Source: Mesostigma viride
Taxonomy: Eukaryota; Streptophyta; Mesostigmatophyceae; Mesostigmatales; Mesostigmataceae
Direction of reading: 5' to 3'
Length of the DNA: 64,000 nucleotides
NCBI GenBank assembly: GCA_009746045.1
Contig: RPFO01000065.1
Location: 5,561,053 to 5,625,052, forward strand
Shown here piece after piece: positions 1 to 11,773 of the stretch (its first letter is position 1; each line of letters opens with the position of its first letter). The notes under the pieces are model-generated. The model had not been told where the DNA came from. It did no database searches and saw only the letters and a list, made by a program, of their open reading frames with translations. A program made the position numbers and the translations under genes.

Positions 1-674
1 CATTGGGAAAGGGATTCATCCTGCACCACCAGGTTATCACATCACACATTCGCCGCCTCCCCTGTTGGCTTTTTTATATAGCAGAGGGACCTTGTGCTGG
101 GACCACCCACTGGGCCCCCAAGTAGCCCTACCTATGTGCATGCTTGGTTCCTAGTATGGCCTGGAATGAATGATTAGGCTGGATGGAGGCTTTTGTGGCG
201 TGCTGTGCAACTCATGGGTGGTCTTAGGCGCGAGTCAGAGACGGTTGAATGTGTTAATGGGGGCGACTTTTGTGGCCTTTTGCCGGGTGAATGTTGCAGC
301 ACATCTCGTGCGGGCGTCTGAGCGCATTTGCAAAGAAGTTGTGCACATTTTGGGAAAGTGTTTCTGCTGTTTTCCTCTTGGCAGGCGGACCTCCCGTGCC
401 AAAGGACAATCAGATTCTATCGGTGTATGGATTGCTGGCTTTTCCAGTTCCTGTGGCATGCGATGGTGGGTGGGGGTGTCTATGTTTTGTTTGTCACCAC
501 CATGTCACCCTTCAAAGTTACACCAGGCTGGACTACAACACGGTTTGCGCCATGTCCAATTGATCATGTCGGTGTGCATCATCCATGAACCCGTGATGGT
601 TGTGTTTTGTCTGCCTTTCTCCCAGGACGTTGCTCATGGCATGTTATCGCCACCGTATCTTTCGTACCCTGCAG
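1..674 (+). other. Intron (3' part; 5' end outside window)
   Basis: Non-coding by inference. It ends in an acceptor with a CCCTGCAG context just before the Pro-rich exon. An open frame runs through part of it, but the same stretch before the second copy (3093-3767) has no domain-like content and simply reads into the exon. I see no other feature in it. Confidence 0.55.
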
Positions 675-1341
675 GATTTCTGCCACCGCCACCTCCTCCC
701 TCTTCCCCACTGCCACCACCACCGCCTTCAGGGCCACCCCCACCCTCTCCCCGGCCACCAACCAGCTCCCCCCCACCGCCTTCTTCGCCACCACCACCTT
801 CCCGCCACCACTGCTTCTTCCTCGCCACCACTTTCTCCACCACCACCCTCCCCGCCCCCACCACTTTCCCCGCCGCCACCACCCTCCCCGCCACCTCCAC
901 CTTCCCCGCCGCCGCCATCCCCTAGGCCACCGCCAGCATCACCGCACGCCCCGCCACCATATCCGCCCATGGAGGGCTGCGCCGAAGCAGATTTCGCCCT
1001 GACCTATGCCCTGCTGCTTCTTCTCTCCGAAGAGCCCGTGTGCCAGTTCCCCTCCTACCTGCACGATGCCGAGACCGGCTGCCCTGACAGCAGCTGTGCG
1101 TTGGGCAGCAGTGGCCTGCGCTGCTGCCCTTGCCTGGAGAAGCAGCTGGCGATGTTCCTGACGTCGACGGATTCAGCAACGGGCCAGCGGAACGTGCAGT
1201 TGCTGGCGCGCTGCGGGTCGTTGAGCGTGGGAGGCTGCGCGTTGACGTCCTTCGTCCAAGTGATGAGCGTGTGCGTGGGGACAAATGCAACCAACTCGCC
1301 CAACCTGACAGCAGATCTGGAGTCCATGAGGTCTTACCTGG
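675..1341 (+). CDS. Surface-protein exon 1: Pro shaft + Cys module A (frame-broken copy)
   Basis: This is the first cassette exon in the window, following acceptor CTGCAG|GA and ending at donor CTGG|GTAAGC. It encodes a PPPPSPPPP-type shaft and then a roughly 120-residue Cys-rich module (GCAEADF ... CQFPSYLHDAETGCPDSSC ... CCPCLEKQL ... LARCGSLSVGG ... CVGTN). I do not recognise the module as a named family. Compared with its twin at 3768-4436 it lacks two single bases near 793-805, so shaft and module lie in different frames and the length (667) is not a multiple of three. Either this copy is non-functional or the two bases are assembly errors in a C-rich tract. The spliced product is inferred to be extracellular. 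Confidence 0.7.
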
Positions 1342-2042
1342 GTAAGCTGCCAGAGATGCCTATCGCTTATGCCATTTTGTCACTAGTTCAGCTGCCAGAG
1401 AACTTTCCTTCAGCGTGAGTGCAAGTTCATCCCCCTTCTTGGGTATGTGTATATATCTAGCTCTGTGCCGGTAGGTATTTCTCCCAGAATGGGGCACATC
1501 ACGGAATGGGGTTCAAACGCCTATTGATGGGGATACTGCTGTTGTGTCTATTTCTGCAAGGCCAGGCCGATGTGGGGCTTTATCCTCATAAGTTGCCTTC
1601 CTCCACGGGCATGTCTGAATGCCTGCACCCTGCAAACTTAAAGTTACGTTTTTCTGACAGGTTGGTACTATGCGTTGTGCATCCATGTCCCAGGAACATG
1701 AGTCCAAGTAAGGACTCCACCAGTATTTGACCCCATGTTTGGATCACTTGTTTGAAATAAATAGCATGGCCGCTGAGTCGGTAGAAGCTTATTGACTGCC
1801 CACCAAGGCACCAACGTCCCACATTGTCTGCAGGGCTTGCTAGTAATCCGTGGCCTCCCAGCAGTGGCTTGTATGTAACTTAGCACATACCAATTTCATG
1901 GTTGACTGCATGGCAAGCTGCTTACTGATGTGCCTCGGCCTCCACTGCTATGGAAGTCCTGCTACCCTTTTTCCTGTGACTTGAAAGCACAACAACCCAT
2001 CTTTTTCCAAGTGCGCACTTTGTTGCGGCTCAACCTGTGCAG
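1342..2042 (+). other. Intron between exons 1 and 2
   Basis: It begins GTAAGC and ends CCTGTGCAG. It is virtually identical to 4437-5137. I see no gene or repeat element inside. Confidence 0.65.
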
Positions 2043-2551
2043 GTCCACATCCCCCACCGCTGGCATCCGGGCCCCCTCCACCACGGCCGCCCCCTCCCCC
2101 AGCATCCCCCCCTCCTCCGCCTCGGCTGTCCAGTACACCGGCCCTGCCATCGCCACCTCCACCGCCCTCCCCCCAATGCCTGCGGGGCAGTGCCAAGACG
2201 CAGACAGTGACCTGAGGCAGGACCTGATCGCTGCCTTGAACGCGCGGGAATGCCAGCTGCCCTCCTACGCGCAAGAACAGGTGTCTGGCTGCCCGGACAG
2301 CAGCTGTGGGGTGGGTGCCGGCGACAGGCCCTGCTGCGCGTGCCTGGGTGAGCTGCTGGAGGTGTTCCTGATCTCTCAAAGCGCGGCCACGGGGCAGCGG
2401 AACGTGCAGGTGCTGGCGCGCTGCGGATTGTTGAGCGTGGGAGGCTGCCACCTGGTTGCCTTCATTGGAGCCATGAGCGTGTGCGTGGGCACCAACACGA
2501 CTAACAGCCCCGACTTGAGGGAAGGAGTGGCAGCATTGCGGGAGCTCACAG
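2043..2551 (+). CDS. Surface-protein exon 2: short Pro shaft + Cys module A' (frame-broken copy)
   Basis: Second cassette, between acceptor GTGCAG|GT and donor ACAG|GTAATA. The module (GQCQDADSDL ... CQLPSYAQEQ ... GCPDSSC ... CCACLGELLEVFL ... LARCGLLSVGGC ... CVGTN) is a diverged paralogue of the one in exon 1. A poly-C run near 2166-2175 has six C where the twin at 5264-5271 has seven. This puts the shaft and module out of frame and makes the exon 509 nt long. A homopolymer sequencing error is as likely as a true mutation. Confidence 0.7.
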
Positions 2552-3767
2552 GTAATATATGCCCTAATGGACAGTACCGTTGAAGTCCACCAAATGCGAA
2601 ATGTTTGCACATGATGTAGCTTTTGTTCCTATGTTGGGTATTTTGGTGGTGTTAACAGCAGCTACCTGTAATGATTCTCAGCCTGCCGGTTTCCCTTTAC
2701 CCCTTAACCGTCCTTCTGCCGATTTTTGACCATGAGTTTAATTCACGGTTGAAATTCTGCAGGAGCTGCCGGCAAGGGAACTGCAATCCGCAAGGGAAGG
2801 TTTTTGCAGGATGGTTTTCACGGGAAACGTTTGGGTCAGCACCGAGATCCAGATCAGTGCTGCTGCGTTTTGAACACTTGTCTGACCATATCTGACCACC
2901 AGACCTGGGTGAACAGCCTGAATCAGAGGCAACGAGGCACCCCGGGGTACCCTGGTGCACAACAGTCAGTCCGAACGAACATGTCACATTTAGCGCCAGC
3001 TGGTGGTTACCTGCAGGGCAGTTACAAGTAGTGCTGCTGGGATGCCATCCTAGGTAGTAAACGTGCCTACAAAAATATTCCCAGGGTCAGCTCATTGGGA
3101 AAGGGATTCATCCTGCACCACCAGGTTATCACATCACACATTCGCCGCCTCCCCTGGTTGGCTTTTTTATGTAGCAGAGGGACCTTGTGCTGGGACCACC
3201 CACTGGGCCCCCAAGTAGCCCTACCTATGTGCATGCTTGGTTCCTAGTATGGCCTGGAATGAATGATTAGGCTGGATGGAGGCTTTTGTGGCGTGCTGTG
3301 CAACTCATGGGTGGTCTTAGGCGCGAGTCAGAGACGGTTGAATGTGTTAATGGGGGCGACTTTTGTGGCCTTTTGCCGGGTGAATGTTGCAGCACATCTC
3401 GTGCGGGCGTCTGAGCGCATTTGCAAAGAAGTTGTGCACATTTTGGGAAAGTGTTTCTGCTGTTTTCCTCTTGGCAGGCGGACCTCCCGTGCCAAAGGAC
3501 AATCAGATTCTATCGGTGTATGGATTGCTGGCTTTTCCAGTTCCTGTGGCATGCGATGGTGGGTGGGGGTGTCTATGTTTTGTTTGTCACCACCATGTCA
3601 CCCTTCAAAGTTACACCAGGCTGGACTACAACACGGTTTGCGCCATGTCCAATTGATCATGTCGGTGTGCATCATCCATGAACCCGTGATGGTTGTGTTT
3701 TGTCTGCCTTTCTCCCAGGATGTTGCTCATGGCATGTTATCGCCACCGTATCTTTCGTACCCTGCAG
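2552..3767 (+). other. Intron between exons 2 and 3
   Basis: It starts GTAATA and ends CCCTGCAG. The first ~540 bases are unique. From 3093 it repeats the sequence found at the start of the window. No other feature seen. Confidence 0.6.
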
Positions 3768-4436
3768 GATTTCTGCCACCGCCACCTCCTCCCTCTTCCC
3801 CACTGCCACCACCACCGCCTTCAGGGCCACCCCCACCCTCTCCCCGGCCACCAACCAGCTCCCCCCCACCGCCTTCTTCGCCACCACCACCTTCCCCGCC
3901 ACCACTGCTCTCTTCCTCGCCACCACTTTCTCCACCACCACCCTCCCCGCCCCCACCACTTTCCCCGCCGCCACCACCCTCCCCGCCACCTCCACCTTCC
4001 CCGCCGCCGCCATCCCCTAGGCCACCGCCAGCATCACCGCACGCCCCGCCACCATATCCGCCCATGGAGGGCTGCGCCGAAGCAGATTTCGCCCTGACCT
4101 ATGCCCTGCTGCTTCTTCTCTCCGAAGAGCCCGTGTGCCAGTTCCCCTCCTACCTGCACGATGCCGAGACCGGCTGCCCTGACAGCAGCTGTGCGTTGGG
4201 CAGCAGTGGCCTGCGCTGCTGCCCTTGCCTGGAGAAGCAGCTGGCGATGTTCCTGACGTCGACGGATTCAGCAACGGGCCAGCGGAACGTGCAGTTGCTG
4301 GCGCGCTGCGGGTCGTTGAGCGTGGGAGGCTGCGCGTTGACGTCCTTCGTCCAAGTGATGAGCGTGTGCGTGGGGACAAATGCAACCAACTCGCCCAACC
4401 TGACAGCAGATCTGGAGTCCATGAGGTCTTACCTGG
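3768..4436 (+). CDS. Surface-protein exon 3: Pro shaft + Cys module A
   Basis: This is the intact twin of exon 1. It runs from acceptor CTGCAG|GA to donor CTGG|GTAAGC, phase 1 at both ends, and is 669 nt (223 codons) with one open frame. About 95 residues of Pro/Ser shaft, typical of hydroxyproline-rich glycoproteins of green algae, lead into a ~120-residue Cys-rich module. That module has conserved GCPDSSC, CCPCL and LARCGSLSVGGC segments and potential N-glycosylation sites (NATN, NLT). The module family is unrecognised. The phase symmetry lets this exon be duplicated without shifting the frame. Confidence 0.82.
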
Positions 4437-5137
4437 GTAAGCTGCCAGAGATGCCTATCGCTTATGCCATTTTGTCACTAGTTCAGCTGCCAGAGAACTT
4501 TCCTTCAGCGTGAGTGCAAGTTCATCCCCCTTCTTGGGTATGTGTATATATCTAGCTCTGTGCCGGTAGGTATTTCTCCCAGAATGGGGCACATCACGGA
4601 ATGGGGTTCAAACGCCTATTGATGGGGATACTGCTGTTGTGTCTATTTCTGCAAGGCCAGGCTGATGTGGGGCTTTATCCTCATAAGTTGCCTTCCTCCA
4701 CGGGCATGTCTGAATGCCTGCACCCTGCAAACTTAAAGTTACGTTTTTCTGACAGGTTGGTACTATGCGTTGTGCATCCATGTCCCAGGAACATGAGTCC
4801 AAGTAAGGACTCCACCAGTATTTGACCCCATGTTTGGATCACTTGTTTGAAATAAATAGCATGGCCGCTGAGTCGGTAGAAGCTTATTGACTGCCCACCA
4901 AGGCACCAACGTCCCACATTGTCTGCAGGGCTTGCTAGTAATCCGTGGCCTCCCAGCAGTGGCTTGTATGTAACTTAGCACATACCAATTTCATGGTTGA
5001 CTGCATGGCAAGCTGCTCACTGATGTGCCTCGGCCTCCGCTGCTATGGAAGTCCTGCTACCCTTTTTCCTGTGACTTGAAAGCACAACAACCCATCTTTT
5101 TCCAAGTGCGCACTTTGTTGCGGCTCAACCTGTGCAG
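4437..5137 (+). other. Intron between exons 3 and 4
   Basis: GTAAGC ... GTGCAG boundaries; near-identical to the intron at 1342-2042. Nothing else recognisable. Confidence 0.65.
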
Positions 5138-5647
5138 GTCCACATCCCCCACCGCTGGCATCCGGGCCCCCTCCACCACGGTCGCCCCATCCCCCAGCAT
5201 CCCCCCCTCCTCCGCCTCGGCTGTCCAGTACACCGGCCCTGCCATCGCCACCTCCACCGCCCTCCCCCCCAATGCCTGCGGGGCAGTGCCAAGACGCAGA
5301 CAGTGACCTGAGGCAGGACCTGATCGCTGCCTTGAACGCGCGGGAATGCCAGCTCCCCTCCTACGCGCAAGAACAGGTGTCTGGCTGCCCGGACAGCAGC
5401 TGTGGGGTGGGTGCCGGCGACAGGCCCTGCTGCGCGTGCCTGGGTGAGCTGCTGGAGGTGTTCCTGATCTCTCAAAGCGCGGCCACGGGGCAGCGGAACG
5501 TGCAGGTGCTGGCGCGCTGCGGGTCGTTGAGCGTGGGAGGCTGCCGCCTGGCTGCCTTCATTGGAGCCATGAGCGTGTGCGTGGGCACCAACACGACTAA
5601 CAGCCCCGACTTGAGGGAAGGAGTGGCAGCATTGCGGGAGCTCACAG
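5138..5647 (+). CDS. Surface-protein exon 4: short shaft + Cys module A'
   Basis: Intact twin of exon 2: phase 1-1, 510 nt (170 codons). With seven C in the tract at about 5264-5271, a frame starting at the acceptor reads PHPPPLASGPPPP and continues directly into GQCQDADSDL and the Cys module. The duplicate therefore shows which reading is ancestral. The module resembles that of exons 1, 3 and 5 in spacing of Cys and in the LARCGSLSVGGC core. The donor is ACAG|GTAATG. Confidence 0.78.
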
Positions 5648-6956
5648 GTAATGCACGCTCTGTTTTCTCCGGGTGTTTCGCAGTGCAGCTGAGGCTAAGG
5701 TCTCATAAAAGGCTCTGCTTTCTTTTCTGGCGGGTGCCTGATCACACCGAGGGAAAAGCTACGCGTGTTCCGGGGAAATTATATATCAGTTTCCCTGCTG
5801 CAGGCTGTCATCCGCGCCCAGTGCTTGGTGCCCAGTGCATGGTGCCCAGTGCACAGCTCAGATGCTTCTGTGTATGTGTCGCTGCCTGCTCCCCTCTTCT
5901 TGTGGCCTGCGGTAGCCACGCCAGGTGGCTGTTGCATGTCGTGGGGGCATACACAAAAGCGCATACCATGTGCCAGGCATGACATGCGCATGCAAGACTT
6001 GTGCACATATGGGGGCATGCGTGCGTTGCTTGGGTGATAGGTACAACGTCCAGCGTATTTGTGTGTTTGTTAGATGGGTTCGCAATCAGAGTGGGCCGCA
6101 TTAGTATTAATATCGTCCACAAATAAGTATTTTCGTTTTAGAAATCATGGTTTTTCTATGCGGCACACAGTGATGGGATTCTTTTCCTCCAGTTCCGAGC
6201 ACGTTACCAGCTTGTGATACCTGCAATCCACCAAGCTCCACGAGCTGTACTCAAATCCAGTGTCAAACTTGAACAGGGGTCGCTTACTTTACATCAGTTT
6301 ATATGCCGCCCACGCTAACTAGGTACATCACCAATGTCTGGGTGCGCAAATATTGTGGGCGCCACTACTGGCGGCATCTCTCCCCAAAATATCGGTTCGC
6401 AAACACTGTGGCCCACACTAAATACGCAGGACATGTACCACAGGGTATTATCTGTGTTCCTGGAGCAGCCTTGATGGTGTGGCGCTGATAGTGTTTACGC
6501 AATATATTTCTACACGATCGGAGTGTTGTAGCTTTGTATGCTGTGAACGGATGCCGGGTGTGAATGGTTGGCCGCCAGACTACGTAGAAGTAACGGACAG
6601 GACTGGGACATGATCTTATCTAGGCCATTTAAGGCGTTCAGGAGAATCATGTGTGTGAATGCTGTATAGGCCTGAAAATATGCTTCCATCTCGGTGCTTT
6701 CATCCTCGTGCATTCGGTCGGGTTTTAATAAGAGCGTGAGTTTTACCCATGAAAGGCGTCCATTCTTATCACTCTGTCGAAATTCAAAGTTCCCACCAGG
6801 GTATGCAAGACCCAGGTAGCACCCCACGCCCTTTGCACCACCTTGCCTTGTGCATCATGCATACATCAACCATTGATTCTTGCACTTTGTCCACTTGTCT
6901 TTTGGATGAGCATGGCTGATGTCCTCTCACTGCCGTCGTAATGCGTGTACCTGCAG
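5648..6956 (+). other. Intron between exons 4 and 5
   Basis: It starts GTAATG and ends TACCTGCAG. It is A/T-richer than the exons and contains only short unsupported open frames. I see no element in it. Confidence 0.6.
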
Positions 6957-7553
6957 GGATTCTGCCACCACCGTCTCCTCCCTCTCCCCCACTGCCACCA
7001 CCACCTTCAGGGCCGCCCCCATCCACCCGGCCACCCCTACCTTCCCCACCGCCACCACCCTCCCCACCGCCACCACCCTCCCCACCGCCACTACCTTTCC
7101 CGCCGCCTCCACCTTCCTCGCCACCGCCATCTCCTAGGCCACCCCCGGCATCACCGCATGCCCCACCACCAAACTCGCCTATGGAGGGCTGCGCCGAAGC
7201 AGATTTCGCTCTGTCCTATGCCCTGATCGTGGCCCTCTCCGAAGAGCCCGTGTGCCAGTTCCCCTCCTACCTGCACGATGCCGAGACCGGCTGCCCCGAC
7301 AGCAGCTGTGCGTCGGGCAGCAGTGGCCTGCGTTGCTGCCCTTGCCTTGACCAGCTGCTGTCGGTGTTCGAGAGGTCTAGGGACCCTACCACGGGGGAGC
7401 TGTACCTGCAGGTGCTGGCACGCTGCGGGTCGTTGAGTGTGGGCGGCTGTGCCATACCTGTGTACATCCAAGCTATGAGTTTGTGCGTGGGGACAAGCGC
7501 AGCGAATTCCCCTAATCTGACGGCTCGAGTGGAGGCCATCCAAGCTATCATGG
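6957..7553 (+). CDS. Surface-protein exon 5: Pro shaft + Cys module A (diverged)
   Basis: Acceptor CTGCAG|GG, donor ATGG|GTAAGC, phase 1-1, 597 nt (199 codons), a single open frame. The shaft (PPPPSPPPPPSPPP) is followed by the same Cys module as exon 3, with substitutions in the second half (CCPCLDQLLSVFERSRDP, YLQVLARCGSLSVGGC). It is an older duplicate than the 1/3 pair. The protein segment is inferred to be extracellular, as part of the same spliced product. Confidence 0.8.
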
Positions 7554-8847
7554 GTAAGCTGCCTTGATTGAGCAGAAAACATCTCACCAGATTGATAAAG
7601 CTTGTTAAGTCATCACAAGGAAGCTTGTCAGAGATTACGAAGGAACGCACTGGTAGGCGAAATGGGTAGGAGGTATGCAACATATGGACTTTGGTCGAAA
7701 TGATTTGCTGCCGATGGTGTTGGTTTTCTCGGCACAGGCTTGGTGTGGGTTTATATTACTGCATGCGATCGTCTCAACTGTTTATTGGACTGTGTGAACT
7801 TTTCACGAGTGCCATGTATTTGTATGTCACTTTGAATGCCCACAAAGATATTTTTCGAGGCTCGCTGAGCTTTGCCAACTCATATTGCGTGTCACACATC
7901 CAACGTGCACTCCGTTTCGCCCCGACGGACCCATTTTGGCAAAGGTGTACGGTCAGCCATTTTTCACTTTGGCTGGTGACGGACGGCGCTGGACGGCAAA
8001 AAAGTGTGTGGGCTCAAGTAGGAAAATGGGGGGGTATGTCCCCCCCCCCCTCATAAGTAGCGGTAGTTGGCATGCAAGGTCTGTGCCTACAGCATACCCA
8101 GGGTGCCACGGACGGGGCGGCTTGCTTCGTAATTTCACGAATCAAACTACCGCCTTTCACAGCGTTTGGAGCGTGGCGTGTTGTCCAGCCCCACTTGGCT
8201 CTGCCAGGCAGGAGAGTAGCGACACGCTTTGATGTTTAAGATTGTGATGTTTAAGATTGTCAGCCCTGGATTCGATTGTTGGTTTAAGATCGCAGCCCTG
8301 GATCGGTCGGGACCCCTTCTTAAACCTGAAGCTGGTGGTGTAGAGAACCACTCGCTTGAACCACTCACTTTGATCGTTTCGTGGTGTTTTCCCTTGTTCC
8401 AGCGCACTCATCGCTCTCGCAGCCAGCCAGTATGTAGTCTGTTGCCTGCCATGATCACAGCCACTGGGAGTACCAGATGGTGTTCCTGTTATTGTGAACG
8501 CTGTAGACTATGTTTGGTAACAGTACCTACGTTGATTTTGTGGAACGCCCCAGCTTAACACTGGGATACTGAAATAGCCAGCAACGTGCACTATGTGACC
8601 CTCTCCATGAAGCCAGGGAACTTTGTGCAAAGCTGGAGTGTGCGTGACAAACGAAATCACATGCCAAACGGCGTACGCATGACAAAGGCACACCGTCGCT
8701 TTCCGCCTTGTGAAGCACTTGGGACCGCCGCCATGGTATCAATACTGAACATTACAACTAATTACAAGCATGTAAATACACTACAAACTTGTTGACCTGC
8801 TCATTGCTGAGGCGTGGTTCCGTCTTACTCCTGGGTCACCCTGGCAG
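7554..8847 (+). other. Intron between exons 5 and 6
   Basis: It starts GTAAGC and ends CCCTGGCAG. It contains the tandem GATGTTTAAGATTGT-type direct repeat near 8230-8260 and a C9-10 tract at 8041-8050. No gene recognised. Confidence 0.55.
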
Positions 8848-9528
8848 GTCTGGCAGCCCCACCACCGCCACCTTCACCGGCATCAGCTCCGCCCCCACTC
8901 CCGCCGCCGCCTCCTTCACCACCAGCCGCGTTTCCCCCCTTGCCTCCGCCCCGTGGAATACCTGGACCACCTTCCCCCGCGGCACCCCCGCCCCTCATCG
9001 CATGCTCCGCGCAACCCCAGGAGTCGACGGTTCACCTTCCTCTTGCCCGGGCCCCCTGGACAGTACCCACCCAGATCCCACAAGTGCTTGAGACAGCAGA
9101 CCTTCGCCTGGCAGCCGTCACGCTACGGCTTGAAACCACCATGCAGGCGGCGGTGGCTCTTGAGAACATGCAACTGACATCGACCAGTGCCGCATTCAAC
9201 GTCAGTGGGCTCGTCGTTATGTCGTCGGCCACATTTCCTGGAATCTCCCTTTCCGTCCGCCCCCACTGGGAGGGCTTGGCCACCCTGGCTGCATACGACG
9301 GCGCGTTGGACTTCAACGGTGCCTCCAACAGAAACATCTCCAACACGACATCCCAGGTGGCCAGTGCCACGTTTGGCCCAGCCAACGCCACCGCGCTGTC
9401 TGCCTTCCTTGGCACCGGGTATCTGCCGCTGTCTGTCACCGCCAGCTCTGTGGGCAGCGCTCAGGGGGTTGCCTCGGTTCACACGGCGCACATGGCGGCG
9501 GTCATCATTGTTACCTATGCTTGCAAAG
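8848..9528 (+). CDS. Surface-protein exon 6: shaft + choice-of-anchor-E-like module B
   Basis: Acceptor TGGCAG|GT, donor AAAG|GTGAGT, phase 1-1, 681 nt (227 codons), one frame. A Pro-rich linker precedes a ~170-residue module: SAQPQES, LPLARAPWTVPTQIPQVLE, VTLRLETTMQAAVALENM, LATLAAYDGALDFNGASN. The layout of a 'LP.F/VP..L' start, a beta-strand-rich middle and the 'AYDG.LDF.G.S' segment resembles the choice-of-anchor-E beta-sandwich domain known mostly from secreted bacterial proteins. That assignment is from memory of the family and not searched. There are several N-glycosylation sequons (NVSG, NISN, NATA). It is the first of four copies (exons 6-9). Confidence 0.78.
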
Positions 9529-10972
9529 GTGAGTTGCTCGAGGCAGGATTGGATCAATCCAACAAAAGCAGTTGGTATTTTCTGACTGGCCTTCAAGGTT
9601 TGTGGTTGAAGGTTGTAGTGATCGCAAATGTAAAGCGTGTGGCAGTCATGGTTGGTGACGAGGCAGAAAAGTGATAGCTATTTTCTGATGGAAAACTGCA
9701 GCATTTCTTGGAAGAACAACAGCCGTGTTACCACATTGTACTATCATAAGCAACCCAGCAATTCCAACACTTTGACACAAGAACTAAGAGGCGTTCCTTG
9801 CTCATGCAGGACCCGTAAATGATTGGTGACATGTGCATTGGAGGCCGATGAGATACCTGAGCCACCAAGGGCATGTCACTTGCTGATTCTCAGAGGATGG
9901 ACCAGTAAATAGGGAAGTACCATCCATTCATAATTCTTAGTCCTTTATTCCACCCTGCCTCTTTGACCATCCAACAAGTTGAAGTGTCGTGATGCGATAC
10001 TCACCTCGGAGCCCATGATGCAGATGCTTTTGTTCAGATAAAATCACTCGCTGAGGAAGAGTGTGCAATGTATATGATGTGCTTATCAGCGATTAAGGGT
10101 CCCATCATGGTTGCACTGCTGGATTTGAACCACGGTTGCATAATGCTAGGGATGGCATGCGTCCTTGTATCAGCTTCCTCGAGATAAATCGGTCACCTCC
10201 AAGTGAAATGACCTTGTTTTGGCTCGTGACATGCGTAAGCCACGCATGCGTACCTACTTGGCTTAACGCTAACCATTCGGCCAAGTTTCGGGAGTGCTTA
10301 TGTTCCGATGTGGTTTTTATGCACATTGTACTGAAGCATTCTCCATAGTCACCTAGACACGCGTCTGGCTTTCTGCACCTCTGTGCATGCCGTTTGCCAC
10401 TAGGCAGTCAAGCAATCTGATGAGGTCTTTCATTGTGTAGGACGGTGGCATGTCCTTTTCTGTGTAAGAGGAGGCATGAGCTAAGGCTACTGAAGCATGT
10501 AAGTACAATTTGATTTTTGCGTTGGGCATATGCGCTGAAGCATCTGCCTGGCAGGAGACTGGCACAATTAGCCAAGCTATGTCCTGACCAGTTTGCGTGC
10601 ACGTGCACACTGATATTGGCTCGCTGCATATAATTGCAACACTGGCTACTGGCTTGCATGACACATGACTATTGTATGGCACAGCGCAACGCTTCTTGGC
10701 ACACGAAAGGAGCCATCAAGTTGTTTTCAGCCAAGTTTCCAATTCCACTTACATCGTTCAACAAACGAAATGACACACTGGGTAGGGCATTGCCGACTGC
10801 GCAAGCAAACTTACCAGGGAAAGGTGTTTCCGGCATCCCAGAGATCCAAGCAGGCCAACCTCGAGTCCCAAGGCAAAGTAAAGCCGTATTTTGCAACGAT
10901 GTAATAAGAGATGATTCTCCATTCAGACATGATGCTGTGTGTATGAACCCTTCATGCTGCTATGTCCTGCAG
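9529..10972 (+). other. Intron between exons 6 and 7
   Basis: It starts GTGAGTTG and ends ATGTCCTGCAG. Only short, domain-free open frames occur on either strand. No element recognised. Confidence 0.6.
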
Positions 10973-11773
10973 GTGCAACGCTACCTCCGCCTCCGTTGCC
11001 ACCTCCACCATCACCACACCCTCCACCATCACCACTTCCACCTCCCTCTCCTACACCACCATCACCACCCCCACCTCCCTACCCGCCTCCACCATCACCA
11101 CCACCTCCTGCCTCCCCATCAACACCACAACCACCACCACCCTCTCCCCCTCCCCTGCCACCACCTCCCCCTCCCTCCCCACCCCCACCTTCACCACCAC
11201 TGCCGCCTCCCCCTTCGACGCCGCCCTTGACTCCGCCACACATCGCATGCTCCGCGCAACCCCAGGAGTCTTCCGTGCGCCTTCCTCTTGCCCGGGCCCC
11301 CTGGACAGTACCCACCCAGATCCCACAAGTGCTTGAGACAGCAGATTTGCGCCTGACAGCCGTCACGCTACGGCTTGAAACCACCATGCAGGCGGCGGTG
11401 GCTCTTGAGAACATGCAACCGACGTCAACCAGTGCCGCATTCAACGTCAGTGGGCTCGTTCTTATGTCGTCGCCCGCATTTCCTGGAATCTCCCTTTCCG
11501 TCCGCCCCCACTGGGAGGGCTTGGCCACCCTGGCTGCGTACGACGGCGCGTTGGACTTCAACGGTGCCTCCAACAGAAACATCTCCAACACGACATCCCA
11601 AGTGGCCAGTGCCACGTTTGGCCCAGCCAACGCCACCGCGCTGTCTGCCTTCCTTGGTACCGGGTATCTGCCGCTGTCTGTCACCGCCAGCTCTGTGGGC
11701 AGCGCGCAGGGGGTTGCCTCGGTTCACACGGCGCACATGGCGGCGGTCGTCATCGTTATCTATGCTTGCGAAG
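10973..11773 (+). CDS. Surface-protein exon 7: shaft + module B
   Basis: Acceptor CTGCAG|GT, donor GAAG|GTGAGT, phase 1-1, 801 nt (267 codons), one frame. A ~90-residue PPPPSP shaft precedes module B, which differs from the exon 6 copy by only a handful of residues (SSVRLPLA, MQPTSTS, VLMSSPAF). Module B is again inferred to be a beta-sandwich of choice-of-anchor-E type. Confidence 0.8.

Larger units (their letters stand above)
1..5647. repeat. Tandem duplication of a ~2.55-kb two-exon block
   Basis: Bases 1-2551 recur almost unchanged at 3093-5647, offset 3092 to 3096 through a few small indels. Each copy holds an intron end, the shaft/Cys-module exon, an intron and a second exon. The copies diverge right after the second exon's donor site (2552 against 5648). 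Such high identity in introns as well as exons points to a recent duplication or gene conversion. Copy 1 carries frame-disrupting indels in both exons; copy 2 is clean. Confidence 0.93.

Noticed and set aside
170-674. Open frame extending upstream of the exon 1 acceptor (also 3263-3767)
   Set aside because: A strong CTGCAG acceptor in phase 1, identical in style to the other cassettes, lies at 674/3767, and the upstream residues have no domain-like character.
634-970. Minus-strand Gly-rich open frames opposite the Pro-rich exons (also at 21234-22112 and elsewhere)
   Set aside because: They are the complement of (CCN)n repeats, which lack stops in most frames; splice signals, modules and frames all support the plus strand.
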